DNA of 64,000 bases, taken from contig CM067576.1 of NCBI GenBank assembly GCA_034336665.1, forward strand, positions 17,008,036-17,072,035, written 5' to 3'. Both the position numbers and the translations under genes were made by a program. This document shows positions 1 through 10,749 of this stretch, piece after piece; position 1 is the first letter of the stretch, and each line of letters starts with the position of its first letter. This DNA is from Luscinia megarhynchos (taxonomy: Eukaryota > Chordata > Aves > Passeriformes > Turdidae). The notes beneath the pieces were generated by a model. That model was not told where the DNA came from, searched no databases, and saw only the letters and a list, made by a program, of their open reading frames with translations.

Positions 1-639
1 AAAAAAGGAGGCACCTGTCTGGCAATGCCTTTTTTCATTAAGGCTTCATCCAGCAAGAACAATAGAAAAGCTACACCTATCGCTGGATAAACCATGTTAT
101 TTCCACCCTGAGGACCTGAGGCTAGCACAGGAGCCAGCAGAGGCCTTTTAGTTAATTCAAGGCAGCAAAATAAACACTTTTGCCCATTTCCCCTGGTTGG
201 CTCATGGTCACACCTCATTCACGTTGCTCCAGAGCTCTCCCTGTGCCTCACGGGCAGGTTATCTCTTCACATCTCCTCTCTGCAGGCTCCGGTGCTCTCC
301 TTGGCTGTCCCAGCACAGCTCAGCTCAGCTCGGGAATTTCACCCGATGGCGTCGGGTCACCTCAGGGCTGCTCCCGACCACTCACAGCTCTGGTCACCGT
401 GATTCTCCACATCGGCTGAAGGCCTAAAGAGAGGACAGCAGAAATATCGCAAACAATCCATTAATTCCATCTGCATTCACACAGCTCAACAGCAACAATA
501 CGGCTTGTGGCACAGGACAAAAATCAGCAAACCGAGCAAAAGGCTGAGGCACAGGCGAGCAACACCCCCAACCCCAGGGTACCGCGGGCTGCAGTGCTTG
601 CCGGCCAGCAGAAACAGCTAAATTTACAAAAAGTTAGTA
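1..639. other. Non-coding flank, nothing recognised
   Basis: Mixed-composition sequence with no recognisable exon, RNA gene or repeat family. The short open frames here have no protein-like features. It lies just outside the first CpG island. Confidence 0.5.
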
Positions 640-1280
640 TTTCAGGTGTCCAGCCCCGCTGCCGCCGCCACCCGTCCCGTCCCTGTCCTCCCCCTCACCT
701 CATGGCGGCGGCGGCGGTGCCGCATGGCGGCCAGGCCCGCGCAGCGCCGCTCCTTCCCCTCACGGCGGCGGGGAAAAAGGCATGCTCGACCTGAGCCGCT
801 CCTTCCCCTCACGGCAGGGATGGCAGAGAAGGACCATGCCCGAGTAGAGCCGCTCCTTCCCCTCACGGTGGAGGGCAGAGAAGGGCCAGGCCCGAGCAGA
901 GCTTCTCCTTCCCCTCACGGTGGAGTGCAGAGAAGGGCCATGGCCGCCCGCAGCCGCTCCTTCCCCTCACGGTGGAGGACAGAGAAGGGCCATGGCCGCC
1001 CGCAGCCGCTCCTTCCCCTCACGGTGGAGGGCAGAGAAGGGCCAGGCCCGAGCAGAGCTTCTCCTTCCCCTCACGGTGGAGTGCAGAGAAGGGCCATGGC
1101 TGCCCAGAGCCGCTCCTTCCCTTCACGGTGGAGGACAGAGAAAGGGCCATGGCCACCTCACGGCTGCGGGGACAGAGAGAGGCCGGGCCCGGCCGCGCTG
1201 CCGAGGAGATTCCACAGGCACCGCCCCGCGGCTTCGGCCGCTCCCCCCGGGGCGGGGAAAAACCCTCCATAATCAGTCAC
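640..1280. promoter_or_regulatory. CpG island, possible minus-strand (divergent) promoter
   Basis: CpG-dense stretch with GGC/GCC runs near 700-720 and a GC-box (GGGGCGGGG) near 1248-1256. It sits about 14 kb upstream of the SIL1 promoter. In vertebrates the neighbour upstream of SIL1 is the divergent MATR3/SNHG4 locus, so an island here could be that promoter read leftward. On the minus strand, GCCGCCATGAG is followed by GTGAGGGG at 699/698, a plausible exon-donor junction. No coding sequence of a neighbouring gene is visible, so the gene assignment is inference only. The island could also owe its CpG density to the minisatellite inside it. Confidence 0.45.
747..1165. repeat. 52-bp CpG-rich minisatellite, about 8-9 copies
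   Basis: The core CCGCTCCTTCCCCTCACGG recurs near 747, 796, 850, 902, 954, 1006, 1058 and 1110, a spacing of about 49-54 bp. Two subtypes partly alternate, one with GGCCATGGCCGCCCGCAG and one with GGCCAGGCCCGAGCAGAG. Each unit read on the minus strand contains CCGTGAGGGG, which resembles a splice donor. The open frames across it on both strands follow from its GC-richness and are not supported as genes. Confidence 0.85.
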
Positions 1281-1283
1281 TGC

Positions 1284-1395
1284 GCGGTTTGGGCTGGGAG
1301 GGACTTTTAAAGATCATCTGGTCCCACCCTCTGCTATGGGCAGGGACACCTTCCACTATCTCAGGTTGCTCCAAGCCCTGTGCAGCCCGGCCTGG
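1284..1395 (-). mobile_element. CR1 LINE 3' end fragment
   Basis: The antisense CR1 3'-UTR signature is clear: GGTTTGGGCTGGGAGGGAC, then AAGATCATCTGGTCCCACCC, GGGCAGGGACACCTTCCACT and CAGGTTGCTCCAAGCCC. The element is 5'-truncated, as is usual for CR1, and its 3' end points left. It abuts the CpG island. Confidence 0.85.
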
Positions 1396-3559
1396 TACGT
1401 TTACAGCATCATTGGCAGTGCCAGAGCAGGAAACACAGGGTCTGTGAGCTGCCTCTCTGCTTGCCCCTGATGTGTCCCACTTCAGGCACAGGAGATAGAA
1501 GTGTCAGCTCAGAAACAGCTGCCAGCAGCAAAAAATCTAGCCCTGAAATAAGCAGAGAAAAAGTTGTGCTGCCAAGTGCCTCGCTGGGAGGAGCACAATT
1601 CCACACCTTCCCTGGCCTCCACTGGATGCCTTAACATCAGCCCAGTGCTCTGTGTATCCATGTCCGGGCACGGCAGTGTAACTGTGACATCCCTCGCTGG
1701 GGATCCGTTCAAAGGAAGTTTTTCTCTGGGCTTTGTGCTCCAGTGAGACGCCTCAAGGCCTTTCCAGAAAGCCTGGCATCCCTTCCCCATGCTCCTCGTG
1801 AGCTCATGCTCTCAGAGCTCAGCAATGAACTCAGCTGGAGCTGTGCTTTGCCTCAGGCAATCATCCACTCCAGCTCTGTCTTCTTCAAATGCTTCACGGT
1901 CTATTTTCAGCCCAAGGCAGGCAGCTATTCTTCCTGGATATGGGGTGCTCTTCCCTGGCTCAGCCTGATCCTGCCTTGTCCCGAGAAGCCCTGGGCTTGG
2001 TGTGCCCAGGACACGGCTGTGTGCAGGGAGAGAGGCTGGTGCTGAGCAGGACTTCAGTGCTTCCCCTGCCAGTGATGAAGCTGGTGAGGATCAGGGATGC
2101 CCAGTGCAGCACAGCAAAAGCTGTCTGGTGGAGGGATGGGTAAGAGCAGACACAGAGCACTTCTTGCCCTTATTCCTGGGAATCTCATTGCCTGTGGCCA
2201 AGGGCACGCAGGGATGGATGTGCCCTGTGCTCACACAGGGATGGATGATGACTCTGCTGAGACCCTAAGCCACAGCTTCAGTTTGGAAGCTGTTAAATTC
2301 ATTAGTGCAGCATGGGGCCTACATTAATATGCCTTTTCTCTTTTAACAAGACATTTTCAGCAGGATCAGGGAGATACTTCAAAAGCTTCCTAAATGCCAA
2401 ATACCAGAACTCAGCAACTCCCATGTCCCAGTATAATCCCCTCTGTGTGCACAGCTTTTCCTCTGCTTGCTGGCCTTGGAGGGGGCTCCAACAAAGGCCT
2501 GCACATAATTTGTGAATTTAGGATGAAAAGCATCAAACCAAATTAAACACAGCAGCTCTGCCATGGGAGTGAAGCCACACAGGAATGTGCTCTCTGCATC
2601 AATTGCAGCCAGTCCCTGTTGTTCATTTTGGCTTGATGACAGCTAAACAGGTCCTTCTTTTCTCCTGCAAGTGTTGTGATGGAGCCTGAAGAGACTGAGA
2701 TGCTTTGTTCCAAGCCAGATTAGAGATATGAGTTACTACAAAATAAAAGCCCAGCTAGGCTTCTGGAGAGTTCCTCTTGTCTAGACACAGCCTCCCCTGA
2801 GCTCCCTGCATCCCAGCACAGCCCTGCAGCTTGTGTTCAAAGCAACTCAACAGGCTCCAGAAGCCTGAGTAACCCCTGTCGAGTGAATGCTCAGTTGCAG
2901 CATAAAGGAGAAATCTCATCTGAGTGATTTGCTCCCATAAATTACAGGATAGGTTAAACCAGGACATGAGCACTGTCTGCTGGCACAGTGCATCCACTCA
3001 AGAGATCTGCACTGGCAGGGAGCTGTAGTGCTCCAAAATATGTGTGCTCCAAGCCTGGGGTGGGACATGCCCCATGTAACCAATGTCTGCAGCTTCTGTG
3101 GCAGCAAGAGAGATCCTTTACTGTCACCTCAGCCGTGCCCAGGGTTCACTGCCTGCCCCACCTCCAGCTCTGGTACTGCAGAGTTGGTACTGTGATCCTT
3201 CCATGCTAATCAGATTTTGGCTCAGATTTGGCCACACTGTCAGTCACTGCAGAAAAAGACAGAGTAGTACTGTGGGAAGAGGAAAGAAGATTCAGTAAAC
3301 CTATGGAAGAAAAGATTTGTGGATGTACATTGTCATTTAGCATGGTGGTCACCTCCAGCCCCACAGCCAAGCAGGTTTGGACCCTGGTGAGAAGAACTTG
3401 TGTCCCCAGGGTGTCTGTCACAGCTGGGGACCGTGACAAACACTTTGTGCTCACACTGCACTGTGAGTGACACCAGCCTTGCTCAGCTCCCCACAGCAGA
3501 GCTGGTGGGCCAGCCATGGCCTCGATGCTGCCTTTTCCTCTTTGGGGAGATTCAGCACT
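1396..3559. other. Non-coding, nothing recognised
   Basis: Unique-looking intergenic sequence. It has a weak GGGATGGATG duplication near 2210-2250 and otherwise no exon, RNA gene or known repeat that I can support. Confidence 0.45.
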
Positions 3560-4255
3560 CTTTGAGGTGCTGCACCCAGGTCAGGGCAGTCCCAGGCACG
3601 AGCACAGACTGGGAGAAGAGCTCATTGACCAGCAGAGAAGGACTTGGAGGATATGATGGATGCAAAGCTGGACATGAGCCAACAATGTGCAGGGGCTGCC
3701 CAGAAACCTCCCTGTGCTGGGCTGCACCCACACAGCAGGGATTGTCCCCCTCTCCTCTGCCCCTGTCAGACCCCCTTGCAGAGCTGCTGCAGCATCAGAA
3801 GGATGTGGAGCTGTTGGAGCAAGTGCAGAGGAGGCCATGGAGATGCTCCCTCTGCTCTGAGGCCAGGCTGGGAGAGCTGGGGGTGTGCACCTGCACAATA
3901 GAAGGTTCCAGAGAGACCTCAGAGCCCTTTCCAGTGCCTAACGGTGCTCCAGGGGAGCTGAAGAGGGATTTGGGACAAGGGATGGAGGGACAGGACACAG
4001 GGAATGGCTCCCACTGCCAGAGGGCAGGGCTGGATGGAATGTTGGGCAGGAATTGTTCCCTGGCAGGGTGGGCAGGCCCTGGCACAGGTGCCCATCCAGC
4101 TGTGGCTGCCCTGGATCCCTGGCAGTGCCCAAGGCCAGGCTGGACACTGGGGCTGGAGCAGCCTGGTACAGTGGGAGGTGTCCCCAGAGAGGAATAAAAT
4201 AATTTTTGTGGTCTCTTCTGACCCAACCCATTCTGTAATTCCGTCATCTCCTCTG
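3560..4255 (+). mobile_element. CR1 LINE, end of the reverse-transcriptase frame plus 3' UTR
   Basis: This is the longest CR1 in the window. Diverged remnants of the last part of the reverse-transcriptase frame are followed by the 3' UTR: GACATGAGCCAACAATGTGC (about 3672), GACAGGACACAGGGAATGGC, AGGCAGGAATTGTTCCCTGG-type sequence, and TGGCAGTGCCCAAGGCCAGG. The tail reads CTGACCCAACCCATTCTGTAATTC near 4218-4241. The reading frame is broken, so the copy is dead. Overlapping open frames on both strands are shadows of this repeat. Confidence 0.85.
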
Positions 4256-5238
4256 ACTCGACAGAGGGGCCATTTCCACTTCCCCACTGCCATCACAAGA
4301 TGGCATTCCAGACCTAAAAGCTGAGCTGGCTCAGCTGATACTTAAGAGATCTTTCCCAGGCTCTGAGATGTCCAACCTCAGAAGAAGCTGTGGATTTAAC
4401 CCTGCCTGCTGAGCTCTTCTGCCAGGTCTCACCCTGACACTGCCTTTTAATCACATCTCTAATGCCAGGGCTGAGCTTTAATCACCTGCACTGAAACACT
4501 GCTGCCCTTACTCCAGAACCTCTGAGCCATCTAATTGCCCTGCTTTAAGCCAGTTACACTTTTGACAGTGAATGGCATGCAGAGCACTTTAATCTTGACC
4601 TGCAACACCTCCAGCTCTTGCAGGGCCTCCTCTGCCCCCGAGGAGACACTGCTAATCAGACCAAGCCAGGATGTTTTTTAAGACACAGACAAAGGGAGCC
4701 AAGGGCAAATCATGAGTGAAATGAATCTGACTCATTTTGTTACAAAGCACTGTCGAAGGTAAAACTGCGTTTTCTTCCTTTTCTTTGCCTGAGGATGATT
4801 TGGGAGAGTATTGAGAAGCTGTTCAATAATTTATAACTTCAAAATAATAATAATAATTAAAAAAGAGAAAAATCATTCATCTTACATATGTTTTTTAAAA
4901 AGAAAGTTTATTTTGAGTTAGGTGCATAAAGCCCTGGTGCAGTGTGTTATCCCCTGTGTCTGCTCCCACATGTGAGTGGGTGCTCCAGGCTTCACCCACC
5001 AGTTGCTCCCTCCATGATCTAACCACCTCCTTCCCTGGCTGCAGCCTCCCACCAGGGCTTGGTGCCACGTGCTGGGTGCCAGCTCTGCCAGCACAGCTCC
5101 CAGGGGCGGCAGTGGGGCAGGATGTGCTGCTCAGCTGTCCTGAAGGCTGAGGCTGCCTGGGTCCCTCTGGGGAGCTCAGGGAAATGCTGCTCAGGCTGTT
5201 CCCGTACCATGGAGCTGGGGAGCAGCCTTGCTTGGTCT
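4256..5238. other. Non-coding, partly AT-rich
   Basis: Nothing recognisable as a gene. A short (AAT)n tract lies near 4842-4858 within an AT-rich stretch that runs to about 4915. Confidence 0.45.
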
Positions 5239-5707
5239 TGTCAGGAAAATTCATCCACAAACACCAGAGGTTTATGTCCAAAAAGGAGACAGAGGAGTCC
5301 TTTTACTTTATTCGAATAAAGGGAGAGGCCATGGGGCATTCCCCTGGGATCTCTCAAATGTTTGGAGGACACAGCCTCCTTTTTATCCTAATTTCCCTCA
5401 CTCTTTCCCTATTGGCCGAGGTACTTGGGAGGTACAGGCTTCCCAGATACCTAAGATTTCCCTCTAATGTATAACCCTCCCTTTTAATTTTTAATTCTTA
5501 TAGAATTCATGGTTTTTCCCCATTATTTCTTTCATCTTTCAATATCCAATTTCATTTATCAGCAAACCTACAGTTTGTAAAGGCAAATATCTTTTTCCAT
5601 TCATCAGTCAGTGGAATATATCCCATTGTTTCTTGTCTCTCTCAGTGCTAATCTTGTCTACCAGCAGACCCACAGCTTGTTTGTAAAGACAAATCCCTCT
5701 TTCCTCT
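5239..5707. mobile_element. LTR-like element, copy A (about 470 bp)
   Basis: This stretch matches 40672-41159 closely from TGTCAGGAAAATT at the left end to CCCTCTTTCCTCT at the right end. Homology starts and stops sharply at both ends. The shared TG start, AATAAA near the left end and length suggest a solo LTR of an avian endogenous retrovirus. No target-site duplication is evident here (left flank TGGTCT, right flank AAATCC), and the right end is not canonical CA. No retroviral coding sequence is attached. Confidence 0.7.
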
Positions 5708-8700
5708 AAATCCAGGAAGGGCAGTGCCACTCTGCATGTGGCAGGGCAGGAGTGTGCCCTGCTGTGGGACCCTGCACCCCTCTCCCATTTTCTCCCCCTC
5801 CACACCTGCCTGGGTGTCCTGGCCCTGTCAGAGCCTGGTGTTTTTGTGGCTCAAAATGCACTCGAGGAGACTGTGCAGCTCCCTCTGTTCTGGGCTGAAA
5901 CTGCTGCACAGCAATTTCTTTTTCCACTTCATCTCTGGCAGAGCCCTTCAGCTTTGCTCCCTTCCTCTTCCATCCTCCTCTCCTCCTGCTGAGCTTCTCC
6001 CTGGCCCAGTCTCCTTCCCTGGTGTCCCCTTCTGCTCCCAGCTCCTATTTAACCCCCATTTTTTCTGTCCTCCCTCTCCTTCAGTGCTCCTACCCAGAAG
6101 ACAGATCACAAACCACAAGCTCTGCAATTCATCTAACAGTTCCTAAACCGCTTTCTCAGTGTGATAAATGTGCTAATCCTGTGGAGAGGATCCCCTAGGA
6201 TGCAAACCCTGCTGGGATCTGTGGCAATCCCATGGCATCAACCACAGGTCAAACGTGCAAGGGGGGTGGCAGCTGCCTTGCCCCAAGTGGGCACCACAAT
6301 CAGCTCCCCTTAGGAATCAGACCTGCACAAAGCCACCAAACACTCCTGTGTGCTTCCAGAGCCCCATCAGGTATCTTGCTTTAATTCTTTGAGTTTTATA
6401 AAGCCTGACTCAAATCCCAGGGATTTCAGGCAGTGCTGACATCCAGAGCCCTGGGATCAGGTGCTGGGGACAGATGGGTGGACACAACAACCCAGTGTTT
6501 TAAAGCAGAGCTAACTAGGAACAGCTTATTCCATTAAGAAAAAAGGAAAAAAAAATATAATTTTAATTAGGACAGAAACCCCCGGATAGGCTTTTTAAAA
6601 GAAAATGCCTAAAAATACAATTTTTGCTTTGATTTGAAAACTATTTTTTGCTTTTCAGACTGTAATATAAAACACATTTGAATTGATGATGTGTTTCACA
6701 GCAAAAATGCATCTCATATTATCTTGAAAATGCTGAAATGAGTTGTTACAAAATTTTCAACATTTACCCCCTTTCTTAAAAACCAAAATTTTTAATTTAG
6801 ATGAAACATCTTTTTTTTTTTCCCCTAATGGAAACTCTTGATTACATTTTTACCCAACAGCTCTAATTAGAATTAACAATTACAGCTGATTCTTGGTGGG
6901 GTGATAAACAGCTGGACTGTGCAGCCTTCTCCACTCTGGGACTTCCAAACAAGCCCCAACCCCTCACAGTTTAGCTTTCTGCAACATTTTAGCCTTGTCT
7001 AGTCACTGGAATTTATTTTTCTTTCTTTTTTCCCCTACCCCTTCTCCTCTGAGGGTTAGTTTTACCAGTGCAGCATCTCTAACAGTCAGGGAACTTCACA
7101 GTGAGTTGAGATCGCATTGATTTCTCAAGGAAGAAGCTGCATACTAATTTTTTCCTATTTTTCTCCCTTGAGGAAAGCAGGGAGCAGCTCAGGAAGGGTT
7201 TGTAGATATTATGTTCACCTGCTGGCTGACAGGGAAGTCTGAGGTCTGTGGGACCATCATGGGACACAAGGAGACTTTGGCTGCTCTGGTGCAATGCTGG
7301 TGTTGCTGGGAAAGCTCGTGGGATTAAAGCAGAACAGGTTAAGCATGAGAGAAGCATCAGGTGAGGATCAGGGGATGGATCAGTCCATGCAATGCTGCCA
7401 GAGCTTCCCTCTGCCTCCAGGGTGATCCTCACACCCCCTCAGCTCTTCAGGGCAAGGGAAGGAACACTGGAGCAGTGTGAATGCAGAGGAAGGGACTGCG
7501 GTGGAGGGGAAGGAAAGATGTCAGCCTGCTCTTAAACACCCAAACCCTCTGTTCCAGGCAGCCAGGCAGGTTTGTCCAGCTTTTGAAGGCAACCTCCAGA
7601 GAGCCAAGAGGCCCTGGGGCATCCTCCTTCATGAAACCAGTGTCCCCAGTGCCACTGTGACTCCTGGGCTGCCGTGTCCAGTGCTTTCCATCACTGCTCA
7701 TCCCTGTGCTGGCTCCACGCTGCTAAGGGCTGATCTTCCCTCCCTGGAAACAAGCCCATGGCTTCAGCCTGTCCCACCCCACCCCTCCCACCCCCCTGCC
7801 AAACAGTTACTACCTTCTTGGACAAACCTGAGATAGTATTAAACAAGAGGGAGGTTTTCATACACAAATGTCCCTGTGATTAATGGATTAAGAGATTCTG
7901 TGCAAATTAGAGTCTTTCTTCATACTTCACACATCCAGCTCTTCAGCTGTTGCTCTTTCCCTTCTAGTCCTTTACAGAAATCCCTGTGGGCCTTACTTGC
8001 CCCATCCTTTTTGCTGCAGTTTTCTCCCCACAGTGACCCAGGGATGTGGCTGGCACTCATTTTCCCCAAAGCCTTCTCCCCACTGAGTGCTGGGCAGACC
8101 CTGATGCTCCTGAACCAGCACTGTGGAGAGGAGGATGCTGTGAGCACAGCTTGTTTGTACACAAAACCAACCCAGGAGAGGGAGTGTAAATGCCTCTTTA
8201 TTTCCATATTTATCATTGCAGCTCAGATGGATGAGGAACCCAATGGAAAGTTGAGATGAAACAGAAAAAATGAAAAAGTGTTGGCAAGTGGAGGCTCAGC
8301 TGAGACTGGCAGCCTCAAGGGCTTCCAGAAGGAAAAAGGCTTTCAATTACTGCACTGCTGCTCCATAACCTCCCAATTCCTCTGCCATGCCAGGAGAGTG
8401 GGGCAGCTGGGGAGCCCTGCCCTCGTGATCCCACCCCAGGGAGATGGACCTGAGACCCTAAAGCAGCACCTTTGGTCTTGTTGATGTTTTACAGGGCTGA
8501 TTTCTTCCCAGAGCAGCAGCAGAGTGTGGGTGTGGAGGCTCCCTAAGGATCTCCAGGTGATGGGCACTGTGGTCACAGTGCCATGGTGGAAAGGAGCCAC
8601 AAAGCCTGTGCTGAACACCTTTGGAATATCCAGAGCTGGGTGTTGGTGATGGGTGATGATTTAAAGCCTGTTTGTGCAGGGAATAATGGCTCATAACCAT

Positions 8701-10749
8701 CCTCTGTCCTTCAGTGGTGTGACACTGCTGGGATGGGTGGTTCCACCTTAGGGAGGTGTTTCATTAACTGTCCCTGCCCTTGCTCCTGAGCCCATGTGTG
8801 CTGTGATGTGGAGGTGCTTCAAACACAGCGAACAGGTGGCAGCCAGGATGTGGCTCCTGGGGGAGGCAGCCAGAGAGGCAGGGGTGGGTGCTGCCCATGG
8901 GACTTCCAGTGATCTGAAACCTTCAGGCCTGGGAAGGACTGACTGCCCCAGGCCAAGGGAGTCTGACCCTGCTGAGGGATAAACACGACCGTGTGTCTGT
9001 GACCAGGGTCTGTTCCATGGGGAGGAGGCAGGGGATTGAACTGTCCCCTTGCTGCCTGCATGGCCCTCTGTGCTGGTGACTTTATTGTTCACCCAAATCC
9101 CTGCTTGGGCACCCATAAAGGGCCCTGCCCAGGTCATCTGGCATGACAGTTTCTAGAAAGCATCCTGGGGTCACTGTCCCTGCCTGGTCACAGCTGAGCT
9201 GCTGGCACTGAAAACTTGAGTTTCCCTTCACACCCCTCTTCACTGTGATCTCACTTTGGACTTTATTCTCCTCCCTGCTTTCCCCTCATTTGTGCCTGGC
9301 TGCGGAGGAGAGGCTGCGAATTGATCACTGATTGAAGCCTGAGCCGGAGGAGCGGGGGCAGCCCAGGGACCCTGCGAGAGGAACTCTGCAGCCGCCCGGC
9401 ATGGCCAGGCCCACCCCAGGCTCTGCCCACCCTCCAGCCTGCAGCTGGACCTCCCACCAGGACAGAGCCGTCCCGGGGATGTGGCCCAGAGGAGAGGAGC
9501 CATCAGGGGCTGTCACCCAGAGGGATGCTGACCCCGAGCTGTGCCCCATGGGCAGCAGCTCAGCCCTGAGCCTCGTGCTGCATCCTCCCTTGTCACAGCC
9601 TTTCCCAAAGCAGGGATGGCCCCTGGGCTCATCACATCCCACTCATGGCTCCAGAGCCTCCGAGGGACGGATAGCAAAAGCCCTTGGATGAGTCTTTTTC
9701 TGGCAGTGAATTAAATAGGATTTGTGCTGGTGGTGATAAAAAGCTGGCAAGTTGGACCCATCTGACCCTCAGAATTCGGAGAGGCCGACATGGCAGAACA
9801 GGTCCTGCACTAGCCTTCATGTCTCAGCACACAAAATGGGTGAGAAAAAGCAATTTTTAAAGTGACTGGGGAAACTCTGCAGCTGTGATGCCATCCTATC
9901 TCAGGCCCTATCTCTGGCCTCTCTGGAGTCACATGTACTGTGAAACCCCTCTGCTCTGAAACCAGGCTGGGTCATGACTCATATCTTGGGCTGTAAAAAT
10001 GCATTTCATTGTGTCAGCACAGAGAGTGGCCATGGGCAGCTCTCTGGCAGAAGTGAGGCTGGCCAGGGTAGGCTGTTCAACAATTGCACCCACAGGAGCC
10101 CAAATTGCATCTCATATTTTGCTCACAAAAAAGCACACAAAAAAGGTTGAGGGGAGGGGAAGGCTGGAGGGAAAAGTGTTTCACTTAAAAATCCTAGTAG
10201 GACTTTATCCAGTGGCTTGTCTGGCCACAAATCCATCTAGTTTGGTGCAGGTGTGGACTGCAAAGCCTGGACCTGCCACCTGGAAATGTGAACTCATGAG
10301 TCTCCTGCAGCCTGTGGAGTTTTCTTCGTATGCAGGAAAGACACCTCCCTGGTGGTGGCATCCTTCAGAGGGAAAAGGGCAACTGAACCCTCTGGATGGC
10401 TCTGCCTTGCTGTGTTAAACAGCATCCACGGCTTTTCTCTGGGTATTCCCCCAACTAAAACTACTTGCAGCTACTTTTAGTATGAAAAAAAATCCCTAAA
10501 AACTCAGAGTTACCTGTCAAGGGGCACCACTGTGAGGCTTCACAGCAATGACATCTTGTGACTTAATTTTGCTTTTGGACTTTTATGTCCAATTATGCCT
10601 CTAGAGGTGTTTAGCACCAGCCAAGTAATTTCATTTGTGACATGTTGCCATGGCTGAGCTGCTGGAGAAGCCAAACAGCCTTGAGGAGAGGAGCCTGGTG
10701 GCTTCCAGATGAACATGTAGAAGCCCTGGGCACAAACCCACACACCTTT
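5708..10749. other. Non-coding intergenic, nothing recognised
   Basis: About 5 kb without a supportable gene or named repeat. It includes an AT-rich segment (6520-6880) with A- and T-runs. Open frames are short and lack domain-like composition. Confidence 0.45.

Noticed and set aside
646..1447. Pro/Arg/Ser-rich frames over the 52-bp minisatellite
   Set aside because: Three overlapping frames repeat the same unit in different registers, as expected for a GC-rich tandem repeat.
3400..4197. 265-codon + strand frame
   Set aside because: Most of it overlies a CR1 LINE 3' part with an interrupted original frame; it is not a cellular gene.
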